Below, in pieces: positions 1 to 10,523 of a stretch of DNA of 64,000 bases; position 1 is the stretch's first letter, and every line of letters starts with the position of its first letter. The stretch is from Corticium candelabrum (Eukaryota > Porifera > Homoscleromorpha > Homosclerophorida > Plakinidae). The notes under the pieces are model-generated. The model worked only from the letters and a program-made list of their open reading frames with translations, searched no databases and was not told where the DNA came from. The stretch covers positions 4,040,247 through 4,104,246 of the forward strand of contig NC_085106.1 in assembly GCF_963422355.1 (NCBI RefSeq), given 5' to 3'. The position numbers and the translations under genes were made by a program.

Positions 1-222
1 GAACAATTCCACCATGCTCCAGGTTTCAACATCCAACAAACCAAGCACATAATAGTACGTCAGATTCGGATGCATTCTTCTTAACTAAAAACAGCCGTCA
101 AACAATAAAAGTTCTACACAATTTTATACATCATGCAGTGTATTATCTAAAGCTTACACAGCAGGAAATTATGGATTTGCTATTTTGCAAATTATAACGT
201 AGTGATGATACAGACAACTTAC

Positions 223-1351
223 TTCTCAAAGCATCCATCTTTAGCTGATCCAGCTGCCTCTCATTAGCTCTGTTGCCAATACCGGACACAGCTTGTTCTT
301 CTTTGGCAAAAAGAACATCAAGTAGTGCCCTTGCCAGCTCCACTCGAGAGGAAGATGCTTCAGCTGCCCTTAGACTTGTAAATAAAGAGGTTACGCCATA
401 TCTCTCATCACCAACAAAGACTATATATACCAAGAGAGACACCAATAACCTTCCTAACAGTACATTACTTTATTAGTACTTGTAACCTGTAGAAGGCTGT
501 CCTTGTCCTGCGGGTATGCCATCAGACAATGGGGTCAACTCATCCTGTTGCACAAAACGTTGCGGAGGGGGAGTGGAAGTACAAGAGGAGGCAGCAGTGG
601 CAATAGGAATACTACAAGAAGAAACTGGCAGAGCAGCTGAATCAAGAACAAGGACAACAGGAGAAACAGCAGAAGATTCCAGCTATACACTCTAAAGTGT
701 AATCTGTTAATGAATTATGTCTTCCTTTTCTAACTGCACGTGTACTTGCCTTTTTGGATTTGCAGGTGAAAAGCAAGTTTGAAACTTTCTGAATGGAGTC
801 ATTTGAGATTGAAGAGGTTCTTTAATTTCTGTCATATCAGCAAGCAGAATGAGTACTGACGTCTCCAGTGCACTTAATTTTATCTGCAAGACACAACAGA
901 CAATAGTACATTACGTAGAGAGATGTCTATGTATTTATATGTATATTTATCATATATAGTATACACGAACTGTCTTATTTGTACATGAGCAAACAAATGA
1001 GGCAGGTAACTAGCGAATTAATTTATCACATTAAGGTAGACAAAACAAGTCAACTATCTATTCCAAATAAGAAGATTGGATTGCAAGAGCTAGATAACCT
1101 GTACAAGAGAAATCACCTCAGGCAATTAATGATGCACTAACTCATTGAAACACTTAATTTATTTGTCATTCTAAGTCCAAGAGAAGTCACGTAAACTTCA
1201 AAACGTATTGTCACTCAAGTCGTAAATATGTCTGTGTAAATTATGGGAAATGACTTTCAGGTTTTGGGTGGCAGTCATGCAGACACTATGGACAAAGTCA
1301 TTTTAAATTTAGATATGTCTGAAACACTAACTTTTAAAAACAAGGCACAAG

Positions 1352-1401
<50 letters not shown>

Positions 1402-2663
1402 AATATATATATATAGTTAGTCGTTAAAATCTTACTGTAAACCACTCATGGTACTATTGGTTGGTAACAATGATCTAGCTCCTACCAATTAAGACTTGTA
1501 AGATTACCATGCATGCACTACATTATTCAGACTATAGTCAGTCACTTTTCAGAGACAAAATGATACCAGAAACATGCAATTTAAGGCCTCTTTTACAGTT
1601 TGTGCATATACACTACTAACTGCACTTCAATACAAAGATTCATATGTGGGCACACATGCATATATGCAGTACCTTGACATCCTCACATCCACTGCATTTA
1701 GCTTACGGTCTCTGAGCCATATTCCACTAAAATAAAAAGAGCTTTGCTATACTAGGCTGTATTACCATGTAATAACTTCATACCAGTAGTAGGACTCTTG
1801 AAGTTGAAAGGCTTCTTCCTAGTAATACTTGAGACGTCTCTCTGTTTGGCATCATCAAACATATATGATCAATACTTAATTGTGTAAAATAAGTAAAGTG
1901 ATGTCCCCACCCTTTCTGTGTCTGAGTCAGACTCCTCTCTACTGTCCTTGTAAACTGACTCTGGAAACTGCTATTCAAATAAAACACAACAGAGATCTTT
2001 TGTTATACACTCAGGCATGTGTACAGCATTCCAACATGCAATTAACGTACGTACCTCCACATCATCTAGAATTTGCTGACTCGAACACCTCGCCACAGTA
2101 TCTTTGAAGTTCTTTCTTATTTTTTTCTTCGACTGCACGTTGAACAATTAATCAAACCTCACGGGTACTGTAGTCCATCAAATTCTAGATATGTGATACA
2201 TACCTCGTAGTTCAACGATCTTTCGGCCTCTGACTTCAATGCTATACATGCAGGATCAAACTAAAGCAGCTGATCGAGGTTATTACAATCTGCAAGTTTA
2301 CTTTGTTCCCGTGTAATAGGTCTAACGGAGAGCACACGGCAAGAATAGGGCTTCTCGTTGGGAGAATAAATGCACCACACTCTGTCGTTGACCGACATCG
2401 AAGACATGTCCAATTGATTCCCAGCCTTGTCTGTGATCTTGTAAGGGTCAGTGATTCTTTCCTTCACCCCATCAATGTCGTAGAGAACAGTTACCTCATA
2501 CTGTTCCGCTATAAACATGCAAACAGACGTTGAGTGAGTCGATCGATCCTGCTAGAACGTGGACGGACGAACAGACAACCTGTGCGCATCACGTACCATC
2601 ATAATCGTACACGAAGTCAGAATCCGTCAAAGTTTTTTTCGAAGCACGTTTTCTGCCGGCCAT
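223..2663 (-). CDS. BEN-domain protein, 10 exons, C-terminus beyond left edge
   Basis: I chose the start ATG at 2663 (protein begins MAGRKRASKK). Exons, 5' to 3': 2597-2663, 2287-2508, 2204-2241, 2055-2132, 1911-1970, 1784-1841, 1707-1726 (20-nt microexon), 746-883, 480-682, 223-368. Every junction is GT-AG and the phases agree throughout, which is the main support. The protein starts basic, then has a roughly 75-residue beta-rich piece (YEVTVLYDIDG...VWCIYSPNEKPYSCRVL), a Lys-rich stretch, an acidic patch (SREESDSDTER), a hydrophobic heptad-like segment near LSALETSVLILLADM, and a Ser/Thr/Pro-rich linker. The last exon, ELARALLDVLFAKEEQA...LDQLKMDALR, matches the start of a BEN domain, a DNA/protein-binding fold in chromatin factors and some transposons. 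The rest of the domain lies left of base 1. A nuclear role is inferred. Its 5' end faces the plus-strand coding region at 2956 across 290 bp. Confidence 0.7.
1354..1414. repeat. (TA)n microsatellite
   Basis: Simple TA repeat with one GTAA interruption, inside the large intron (884-1706) of the BEN-domain gene. I see nothing else coding in that intron. Confidence 0.95.
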
Positions 2664-2955
2664 ATGGTTGAGCAAGCTGCAGATAGATACAGTACACAGT
2701 CGGAGATCGCGATCGAACTATAGCTTTCCAGCCGCATGGTCGGAACACCTCGCAGAAGACGTAATCTAATGAGGTCGGCAATACAGCCATTGGCTAAGAA
2801 TTAGCACATCCATGCGATATCGAATAGTTTCAGAGCCGTGAAAAGTACAACTATAGGGGCTGACCTGGCGGCAATCAACAACCATTTCTCACGTCGTATA
2901 TTTCATCAATGCGCATTGATCGGTCAGCTCCGACCTAAACCTACGTCTCCAAGAT
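2664..2955. promoter_or_regulatory. Likely bidirectional promoter interval
   Basis: About 290 bp separate the ATG of the minus-strand BEN gene from the ATG of the plus-strand 77-residue frame. Two divergent starts this close suggest shared promoter sequence. I see no clear TATA box. This is inferred from spacing only. Confidence 0.35.
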
Positions 2956-3189
2956 ATGGCAGCTGAAGACTGGGTCGATGAACTATTCTTCGATGCAGAT
3001 GGTGAGGAATCGGACGTGGAGATCAACAAGAATTGTGGTCAACAAAGACGTCGGAAAAATTATAGGCACTTGGACTCACCACGTAAACTAAGACGGTGGT
3101 TTTCTCGAAAGAAATACAACAAGAAATCCAGAAGTCAACTTGACGATTTACTTGAAGGAATCTCAATTCATCATGTACAGATTATATAG
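2956..3189 (+). CDS. Small acidic/basic hypothetical protein or first exon (77 aa)
   Basis: Open frame MAAEDWVDELFFDADGEESD..., with an acidic N-terminus followed by a basic block (QQRRRKNYRHL, RKLRRWFSRKKYNKKSR) and a stop at 3189. I do not recognise the family. It could be complete, or a first exon spliced onto the block at 3784; a donor before LLEGIS cannot be fixed by eye. Bipartite acidic/basic composition is common in nuclear proteins, but no function is claimed. Confidence 0.4.
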   Translation: MAAEDWVDELFFDADGEESDVEINKNCGQQRRRKNYRHLDSPRKLRRWFSRKKYNKKSRSQLDDLLEGISIHHVQII

Positions 3190-3783
3190 GGCGTTGCTGT
3201 TCGTGTGACCATTGTAACTCCGCCTTTATTGTGTTGATTTCCTGTTGACCAACGTCACACTAAAGGCTTTGTTTTGCTTCGACAAAATGCGCATGAAAAC
3301 ATTCGACGATAACTGCTCTTTCGAATGAACCTATTCTCGGTTTTGTGCGCTGCAAGGATTTTGAGATATGCTAACCTGTGATTTATGGTGAGACGTCACC
3401 GCACCCACTTGTCCCTCATGACTTGTCTTTTACGTACAGTACGCCAAGACGACACTGTAGCCAATCAGAAATTCGCTTGGTATGGCACACATTCTGTTTG
3501 TTGTAGTGGGACAGCTGTCTAGAAGGAGAGCTGGTACTATGGCTAGGTTAGTTGCAAATTGCGTGTACGTCTTTTCCTTTTTTCTGTTCTTCTTTTGTTA
3601 TGCTCTCTCCAGAGGGAGCTGTACCTTTATTGAGTTGCTAAAGAAATATCTATTATGTCGTCATCGCTCTCTCGGTATAGGATAGGTGGGGTTCGTCTAA
3701 AGTCTGTACGACATGCAGAATTAATGTTGCTTGCTAACTTTTTAAGTAGATGCATAATTTTGTATCTGTTTACATTGGATACA
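3190..3783. other. Non-coding stretch, probable intron or intergenic
   Basis: No convincing coding sequence. The interval ends in a good acceptor (tggatacag) that opens the exon at 3784. The small frame at 3482 (MAHILFVVV...) is hydrophobic and Cys-poor and I treat it as chance. Confidence 0.5.
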
Positions 3784-4444
3784 GGATGAGAATGATGGCA
3801 ACATCAATCTGGTTGATCCAAAACCTAGTTGCTCATCGTCATTGTTGGATTTACACAAAGATAAATCAGAGAGTTTGTGCAAAGATACTCCTAGCCAAAG
3901 CAACGATAATTGTTCTGATAGTGTTGCTCATAATTCGAGAGATCAGTCAGATGATTCATTTCCAGTTCAAAGTAATGATGCCAGTGATAAATCAGACTTT
4001 TCAGAGACTGTGTATCTTTCATTTCTTTTTGACATGGATATTGAAGATGACATTTCTTGCAATGCACAAGGTCTACGTGAGAAATTGTTCTCTGGTTGCC
4101 CAATCTCATGTCAGACAAGCGTTATTTTGGTCATGTCACTGATATGTCATCACAAGCTGACAAATAGGGCTGCACAAGATCTAATACAGTTGTTGTTGTG
4201 TCATTTCCCGACTGACCACCACCAAAGTTTTCCCTCTTTGTATACTCTGAAAGCAAGGTTTGCAAGTCTTGTTGGGAAAACACCTAATGGATCAAGAAAA
4301 ATCAAATACTGCACCCAATGCCATTCTTTTTTGAGCAACGAAGATTTGTGCATAACTTGTACAAATGTTGAAAATACACCAGTTGGAGAATTTACTAAAT
4401 TGGACATTCAACAGCAAATTCAGCAACTCTTCAGAAGTATATAA
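3784..4444 (+). CDS. CACTA/EnSpm-type transposase N-terminal region (truncated or domesticated)
   Basis: The exon opens at acceptor ...gatacag|GATGAG and runs about 219 codons to a stop. It begins with a Ser/Asp/Asn-rich low-complexity segment. Then come a helical block (CHHKLTNRAAQDLIQLLLCHFP), a conserved-looking SLYTLKARF, and a terminal CX2C...CX2C zinc-like motif (YCTQCHSFLS..DLCITC). This order (HKLTxxAxxxLLxLL, PxSxxxLKxxF, CxxCxxx...CxxC) is what I know from the N-terminal part of animal EnSpm/CACTA-like transposases. The DDE core that should follow is absent: the frame stops and PARP-like copy A sequence begins about 280 bp later. It may be a relic or a host protein built from this segment. 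Confidence 0.5.
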
Positions 4445-4721
4445 TTGCATCAATATTATATATTGCATTAATTATATTGCATTGATGGCATTGAATTCAG
4501 TGTAAGTCTCTCTTTCCATGTAGACAAAACATTTGTTTCGCATTTGAATGACAGATTTAAGATTGCTGCAACTGACCAAGTGTCAGATATCTGCTCGGGA
4601 AAAGGGTACCGGAAACACGTTGTCGCTGGTGGAGTTTTACAATCCACTTACAACATTTTACTAACACTTAATACAGATGGTGTTTCCATGTTTAAAAGCT
4701 CAGCAAAGTGCAGCTTATTGC
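4445..4721. other. Unassigned spacer before PARP-like copy A
   Basis: AT-rich, with a short open frame from 4544 (MNDRFKIAATDQVSDICSGK) that I do not recognise. Sequence shared with copy B (about 53975 onward) begins near 4722, so this spacer lies outside the duplicated segment. Confidence 0.5.
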
Positions 4722-5043
4722 AGTTGCAAGCAGCAATTTAAAGTCTTGGAGTTTTTATACAGATCAAGTCAGAAACAGACTGCACAATGACCATGCAAGA
4801 CACGATTGCGAATGGTTCCGTTTCTCAGCCAAAGTCTATTTATATAGTACTCAGATCCTGTCATAGGTTTCAGGCTAAACAACAATTCGCATTTTATGAG
4901 CATACATTAAAACGTACTGACAGTGGTAAACAACAACTAATTTCGTTCTAACTGCTGCAAATGCTCCAAGAATAAAATACCAAATGACGCAACTAAACTG
5001 AAAAACGCAGTGCTTAAGCTATAGTTTAGACAAAAGTGCTGCA

Positions 5044-5752
5044 CTAACGATAAGTAATGAGATAGAATGGAAATGCTTTGTCGTTATTGCAGGTGATGTA
5101 GGCACGGCTACTGCTTCTGACGCCTGTAACGGTATCGTATCTTACTGTGTGACTGCTGGAAGATCTTTTATCTGGTGGCATTCGCAGAGATTTATCGCCA
5201 AGGAGATTGATAGACTCTCCAGTTAGGACTTTAGCTAAAAACTTCTGCTTTCCCACAAAACTTCTGTAACAGAAACCGTCACAATAGCTTGCGTTCTTTG
5301 CAAAGTAGCAACCCCAACCCCATTTTCCAGCGCAAAATCTCATGTCAAAGCCTTCACTCAAGTAGATTTTTGCAGAATTTGTTGAGCTTGTTTCATAAAA
5401 CAATTTTTTTTCTTTGACACTGTCCTCGTTCTTTTCTCTCATGCGTTCCATGTGTTGACAATACTTACGCAACAACCAAACATTTTGAAATCGTTCAAGT
5501 TTGACAATTTGAACCTAAACATTTACCCAGAAAACATTACATGGGCCAACATTGGTGGCTACAGAGATAGCGTGCGAATGCCGTTACCTTGGGCATGCTT
5601 TCACGCATTCTGTTTAGAACACGTCTGTATTCTTCTTCTGCAGGATTGACCAATTTTAAATTAGGCTGGTTGGGATCAACAGGTAGCTCCCATTCAGGAG
5701 GTGGATTCCATTCAGGCTGCTTTGAGGACTGCTGGAGTTGAATAATTTTTTT
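5044..5752 (-). pseudogene. Copy A block: PARP catalytic (ART) domain
   Basis: The linker exon 5588-5752 (ILKLVNPAEEEYRRVLNRM-like) joins exon 5044-5514 (VQIVKLERFQNVWLLRKYCQ, then the catalytic region). Compared with copy B: the first catalytic residue His is Tyr (FYETSS), one Glu is lost in LSE(E)GFD, and the conserved GWGCYFAKNASYCDGF and FPFYLITYR remain. The normal H-Y-I/L mono-ADP-ribosyltransferase triad is therefore broken at position 1, so NAD binding is doubtful even if expressed. Confidence 0.75.
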
Positions 5753-5780
5753 CTACAAATCATTTAACACGTTTATAAAT

Positions 5781-5875
5781 TGTAACACCTGTTTAACGAG
5801 AAGACACAGTCTGACTTTTGGGTTACCAAATAAAGGAATTTTGGGTAGGGTTAATTAATTACTGGGGTAGGATTG

Positions 5876-5933
<58 letters not shown>

Positions 5934-6134
5934 GCCGGTTGTGTAGAGTGAATTAGTGTGTGTGATTTGGAAGTTGTGGTGACTAAGCACGTAAGGTGAG
6001 TGTGTATCATCGACCCAGATCGTCGTCGAACGTCGTAGCGCGGCACGTATTCGCATATCAGGCGGGAAAGGAAAAGCGAAAGGAACGTGTGCCGTAAACG
6101 TTGCAGCAATTTGAGAAGTGAGACGAGGGTCACA
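5781..6134 (+). repeat. 5' LTR of the Gmr1-type element
   Basis: Starts TGTAACACCTGTTTAACG. It contains a (TA)n tract at 5879-5931 and probably ends ...GGGTCACA near 6134. It matches the 3' LTR closely up to ...CGTATTCGCATATC. The 45-50 bp after that (AGGCGGGAAAGG...) are absent from the 3' LTR. I see no certain tRNA primer-binding site. Confidence 0.8.
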
Positions 6135-6179
6135 AGTAGAAGAGTGTGGAAGATGAGTGTGTAAACTCAAGTACATAGA

Positions 6180-7160
6180 ATGGAGCGATTAATTGAAATG
6201 GGAGAGAGAATGGGCCTGAGTGGCGAAGCGCTGCAAGCATTCGTGACAGAGCAGCAATCAATTGAAAGAGAAGAGAGATAGAGAGAAAGAGACTTGAAGA
6301 GGTTACAGTTAGAAGCCGACGCGAGAGAAGCGGATCGTCAGCAGGAGTTGGAGATGAAGAAAGTAAAAAAGGAATCGGCCGCAGAAGTGGAGATAACCAG
6401 CGAGCCAGGAGTTGGTAGTGATAAAAGACCAAGCAAGTTTCCTAAATTACCGTCTTTTGACGAAAGTAGTGATGAAATAGATAGCTACTTGCAACGTTTT
6501 GAGAGGTTTGCAAAGAGCAACGGTTGGCCCGACTCTGAATGGGCAACAGCTTCAAGTGCGTTGCTCACTGGTAAGGCTTTAGACGTGTATTCTAGAATGC
6601 CGGACGACGCTGCTCTCAACTTCGTTTTACTGAAGGAAGCCTTAATCAAGCGCTATGACGTAACGACGGACGGATAGCGCAACAAATTTAGGAAGTGTCG
6701 CCTGAAGCTGTACGAGAACCCGGAGCAGTTTATTACTCGGTTGAATACGTATCTTGACAAATGGATCTTGTTGTCTCATACTGCAGACACATCGAACGGC
6801 ATCAAGGACCTGTTCATAAGAGAACAATTTATCAACGCATGTCCAAGAGATTTAGCAGTGCATCTTCGTGAGAGAGATATCCAATCTTATGGAGTTAGCG
6901 CAGGTAGCGAAGAGATTTTTGACAGCCCATAACCGCAAGTTCTACTCTGTCCTGACGACACATCAATCAAAAGCCCTCTCTGGCTTCAGGGGAAGCCAAC
7001 TGTGCTCAACCTAAGGAGTCATCGCCGGATAATTCAAGCGTTCAGTGCTACCTTTGCAAGAAATTCGGTCACAAAGCGTCGGAATGCAATTTTAGACCTA
7101 GAAGAGTGTGTTACATATGCAGCAAACTGGGGCATGAGACAAGAGACGGCTGGTCTCATC
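6180..7160 (+). pseudogene. gag remnant with SCAN-like segment and CCHC zinc knuckle
   Basis: Frames from 6180 (MERLIEMGERMGLSGEALQA), 6294 and 6741 read together as Gag: a charged coiled-coil start, a capsid region (FPKLPSFDESSDEIDSYLQR), and a C-terminal capsid piece NPEQFITRLNTYLDKW...IREQFINACPRDLAVHLRER. That piece has the EQFL..CP..L...L.ER signature of SCAN domains, which are known to descend from Gmr1-like Gag. At 7050-7091 there is a CCHC knuckle CYLCKKFGHKASEC; a second knuckle (CYICSKLGHETRDG) has lost its last Cys. Confidence 0.75.
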
Positions 7161-7439
7161 AGCGTGGGACCGCCGGTGATGCGAAGTCAAAGCAGAAAGC
7201 GGTGACGGCCATAAGGAAGCTTCAGCATAAACAGGGAATTCAGCAAGAGGTTCGAACGAGAGGGTCAGAAGATGTAAGCGCCAAGTGTTCTTTATCAAGG
7301 GTTCAGTCGCAGTTTGCTCCTGTCCCTGACCTATTCCATTATTATCCTAGGAGATACTTAGTGTTGGATTCAGGAGAGAGAGTTCCTTTCGTCAGCAGCG
7401 CCGGAATACGGAAGCGGACTAATCGTGCGGAGATGCCCA

Positions 7440-7990
7440 TTGTTGAAGGAAGGGTGGGTACACCAAGGTCGAGACGCTGCGAGACACTGGATGCAGTGGA
7501 GTGATCATCAAGTAGCAATTTGGTAAGAGAAGATCAGTACACGAGAGAATACGGCTTTATCCAATTGGTCGATAACACTGTCAGGAGAGTGCCGATAGCT
7601 CGTGTTGAAATTGACACTCCCTACTTGTCGGGTACAGTAGAGGCTTTGTGTTTACAAACCCCAATATGTGATGTAATTATAGGCAACGTCCCAGGGGCGA
7701 GAAGAGCAGAAGATCCAGATGCCAATCATCATTTGGCTGAAGTGGCGACCAGAGCTCAGGCGAGGTTGGGAAGAGACACTGTCCCATTGCGAGTTCCAGA
7801 AGCGAGGCAGTCGGTTGCGATAGACAGGGAGCTTTTGATGCAATTGCAAAGGGGTGATGACACGATCAAGAAGTACAGGCAATTTACAGAGCCCAAGACC
7901 AAGGAACAACTAGTTGTGACTTATGAAGTGAAGAATGACATCCTTATCGATCATACGCTCATCCTAGATTCAATGGTGGAGTGCCAGTAA
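7440..7990 (+). pseudogene. Retropepsin-like protease remnant
   Basis: The active-site motif DTGCSG lies at about 7483-7500. It is followed after an in-frame stop by LVREDQYTREYGFIQLVD...VRRVPIARVEIDTPYLSG and the flap-to-C-terminal motif CDVIIGNVPGA. A frameshift and a stop separate the active site from the rest. The downstream part, with ATRAQARLGRD, is the usual spacer before integrase in these elements. Confidence 0.7.
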
Positions 7991-8691
7991 AGCAAGTGGT
8001 CGTTCCTAGACCGCTCCGTCGCAAAGTTATGGAATTGGCTCACGATTTTATCTTGAGTGGCCATTTAGGATCAAAGAAAACTGCTGACAAAGACTTCAGC
8101 AACGTCTATTGGCCTGGAGTGAGAAAAGACGTGTCACAATTTTGCAAGTCATGCGAAGTTTGTCAGCGTACGGACTAAAAAGGAGATTGTGCCACAGTAC
8201 CGTTGCAGAGTACTCCTTTGATATATGTTCCTTTCAAAAGAGTTACAGTAGACATAGTAGGACCGACCTTCCCTCCTAGTAATGCTGGACACCGGTACAT
8301 CTTGACGTTCATTGACTATGCTACCAGATACCCAGAAGCCATCCCATTTAAGACTATTAGTACCGAATCGTTGGCTGAGGCTCTTGTTGGCATCTATAGC
8401 CGAGTGGGAGTGCCAGAGAAAGTGCTAAGTGACCTAGGCACCCAATTTATTTCTGATTACATGAAACAAGTCTTTTGATTGTTGAGTATACGCCAACTCA
8501 CCACCACACCATACCACCCAATGTGCAATGGTCTGGTGGAGAAGTTTAATGACACACTGAAGACGATGTTAAGACGCTTGTGTACGGAGAAGCCTAGGCA
8601 GTGGAACCGGTATATAGACGCACTCTTATTTGCGTATCGAGAAGAACCTCACGAGTCTACAGAGTTTTCGCCCATTGAACTGATTTATTGA
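7981..8691 (+). pseudogene. Integrase remnant (H2C2 finger and DDE core)
   Basis: H2C2 zinc-binding module at 8040-8170 (HDFILSGHLGSKKT...CKSCEVCQRTD), stop at 8176-8178, then the core from 8203: D in VTVDIVGPTFPPS, D in KVLSDLGTQF, E in GLVEKFND. A stop falls right after YMKQVF (8476) and another after SPIELIY (8689). The three acidic catalytic residues are still recognisable, but the frame is not continuous. Confidence 0.8.
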
Positions 8692-8697
8692 GGAACA

Positions 8698-9735
8698 GTG
8701 CGGGGTCCTATGCATATTCTTCGCCACCTATGGACACAAGAAGGAGATGATGTGGACATGCGGACGAGCTACCAATACGTTACCGAGCTAAGAGAAAGAC
8801 TCGATGACACGTTACGGATAGCTCGCGAGGAGTTACAGAAGGCCCAGCGACACCAGAAAAGGTATTACGATCTGAAAGCTAGACATCGCGAACTGTCGGT
8901 GGGTGACAGAGCCTTTGTTCTTCTAGCTATGGACACGAACAAACTATTAATGAAATGGAAGGGGCCCTATGTAGTGAACGAGAGAGTCGGATTGAATGAC
9001 TACAGAATTTACGTCGACGGCAAAACCAAGGTGTATCACATCAATCTTCTGAAGAGATTCCACGAACGGGAGAAGGAAGCATTTTGTTCCAAGGAAGAAA
9101 ACAAGGGAGGACCGGTGTTAAACACTGTTTGTTCCGCCGTCGTTGAAGCAACGGAAAGGGTGACGGGAGAAGCAGTGACTAACGATGAGTTGCTTGACTT
9201 GTGCACTTGCTTGGCTACTGAGACCTTTGATGACGTTAAATATGGGAGCGAGTTAAGTTCCGAGCAGGTGTCGGAAGCAGCGAGACTGGTAAAGGAATTT
9301 GAGTGCGTGTTTACAGATCTTCCTGGAACAACGAATTTGACGGAACATCGCATACGGATGACGGCTGATATACCAGTGCACTGTAAACCATACGTCGTCC
9401 CCTCTGGTGTACGCAAGTCTTTGCAAGAGGATATCCAAAGGATGATAGACATGAACGTCATACGCCCGTCGGAGTCGCCGTACTCATCGCCTGTTGTCGT
9501 GGTTCGCAAACGTAATGGATCACCAAACCGCTGCAATACCTAAACAGGGCAAAGTACATAAACGACCGTATCATGCGCTGGGCCCTGTATTTGCAAGGAT
9601 TCAACAGAAAGATCAAAACTATTAAGGGACGAGAAAACAATGCAGCTGACTTTTTGAGCCGTTCGATTGACAACGTTGATAATGAAGATGGAGCAGAAAC
9701 TTGTGAAGTTTCGACTCGAGAGGGTGTGGTGTAAC
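8698..9735 (+). pseudogene. Integrase C-terminus, start of RT and end of RNase H, internally deleted
   Basis: The 281-codon frame first gives the integrase C-terminal region (KRYYDLKARHRELSVGDRAF, LMKWKGPYVV, YHINLLKRF). A linker follows, then RT entry motifs typical of gypsy (HRIRMTADIPVHCKPYVVPS, IQRMIDMNVIRPSESPYSSP, VVVRKRNGS). At about 9525 the sequence jumps to the RNase H tail (YLNRAKYINDRIMRWALYLQ, GRENNAADFLSR). The RT palm including the DD motif is missing. A purine-rich tract (about 9714-9729) precedes the 3' LTR. Confidence 0.8.
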
Positions 9736-9989
9736 ACGTGTCTAACGAGAAGACACAGTCTGACTTTTGGGTTACCAAATAAGGAAATTTTGTGTAGAGT
9801 TAACTAATGACTGGGGTAAAATTGCTGTATATATATATATATACGCCGGTTGTGTAGAGTGAATTAGTGTGTGTGATTTAGAAGTTGTGGTGAATAAGCA
9901 TGTAAGATGTGTGTGTATCATCGACCCAGATCGTCGTCGAACGTCGTAGCGTGGCACGTATTCGCATATCCTTTGAGAAGACCGTTACA
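9730..9989 (+). repeat. 3' LTR of the Gmr1-type element, internally shortened
   Basis: Begins TGTAACACGTGTCTAACG and matches the 5' LTR, with a shorter (TA)n (9827-9843). The stretch between CGCATATC and TTTGAGAAG present in the 5' LTR is deleted. It ends ...CCGTTACA just before TSD TAAAT. Confidence 0.8.
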
Positions 9990-10001
9990 TAAATTAATTA
10001 A

Positions 10002-10182
10002 AGGGGAACTCCCACGAAATTACAAGTAACGTTCTCATGATAGTACTAAGTGCCCTGACTCTATTGGTACCTTTCTTTCTTAATACAACTCTTTCTGAAC
10101 GGAGAAATTGAGCTTCGAACATGGGGGCGTAACCTTATGGCAGTCGCCATTTTGAAATGATGACGTAGCAATATCTTACTCG
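10002..10182 (+). repeat. Kolobok left terminal inverted repeat
   Basis: Starts AGGGGAACTCCCACGAAATT and matches the reverse complement of 11818-11998 with scattered substitutions, ending around the shared ATGATGACGTA..AATATCTTAC. Confidence 0.85.
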
Positions 10183-10523
10183 CGTATGTTGCTCTGTGTA
10201 GCGAGGATATATCGAGGGTCAGTCAGAATTTGAAAGGATGTAGCATCTAATAACACAGTATCTTGGATGCTCACTAAGAACGTCCTTGGGTGTGAGCCGT
10301 CTACGATGCGTGGTAATGTCATTTACTATTACCTCAGGCCATACACGTACAAGGTTGACTAGGCGGAACAAATGCCGTGACTGAAAACGACCTGATACGG
10401 TCACACTGACTGAATAGGGCATGTTGTAATGTGCGAGTAGAGACTATAATTTCACTACGTAGAAGTAATATTGCAGCTAGTCTACTGCCGTTGACTTGTG
10501 AGTTGTCCATTACATTACAAAGA

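Larger units (their letters stand above)
5776..9994 (+). mobile_element. Gmr1-type Ty3/gypsy LTR retrotransposon, degenerate, with TSD TAAAT
   Basis: Flanked by the 5-bp target duplication TAAAT (5776-5780 and 9990-9994). LTRs begin TGTAACAC. The internal region encodes Gag with a SCAN-like region and CCHC knuckle, a retropepsin (DTGCSG), integrase (zinc finger, DDE core), then the beginning of reverse transcriptase and the end of RNase H. Integrase lies upstream of RT, which is the Gmr1 order and unlike standard gypsy. The element is dead: stops at about 6279, 6675, 8176, 8476 and 8688, frameshifts around 6932 and 7500, and roughly the whole RT/RNase H core missing at a junction near 9530. 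Confidence 0.88.

Noticed and set aside
1707..1726. Longer alternative exon (to about 1675) using the AAG|GTACTG donor
   Set aside because: The longer form hits a stop in the phase required by both neighbours; the 20-nt form ending at ACC|GTAAGC keeps the frame.
6130..6432. Minus-strand frames across the 5' LTR and gag start
   Set aside because: Shadows of Gag-co-linear sequence, Ser/Leu-rich with no motif.
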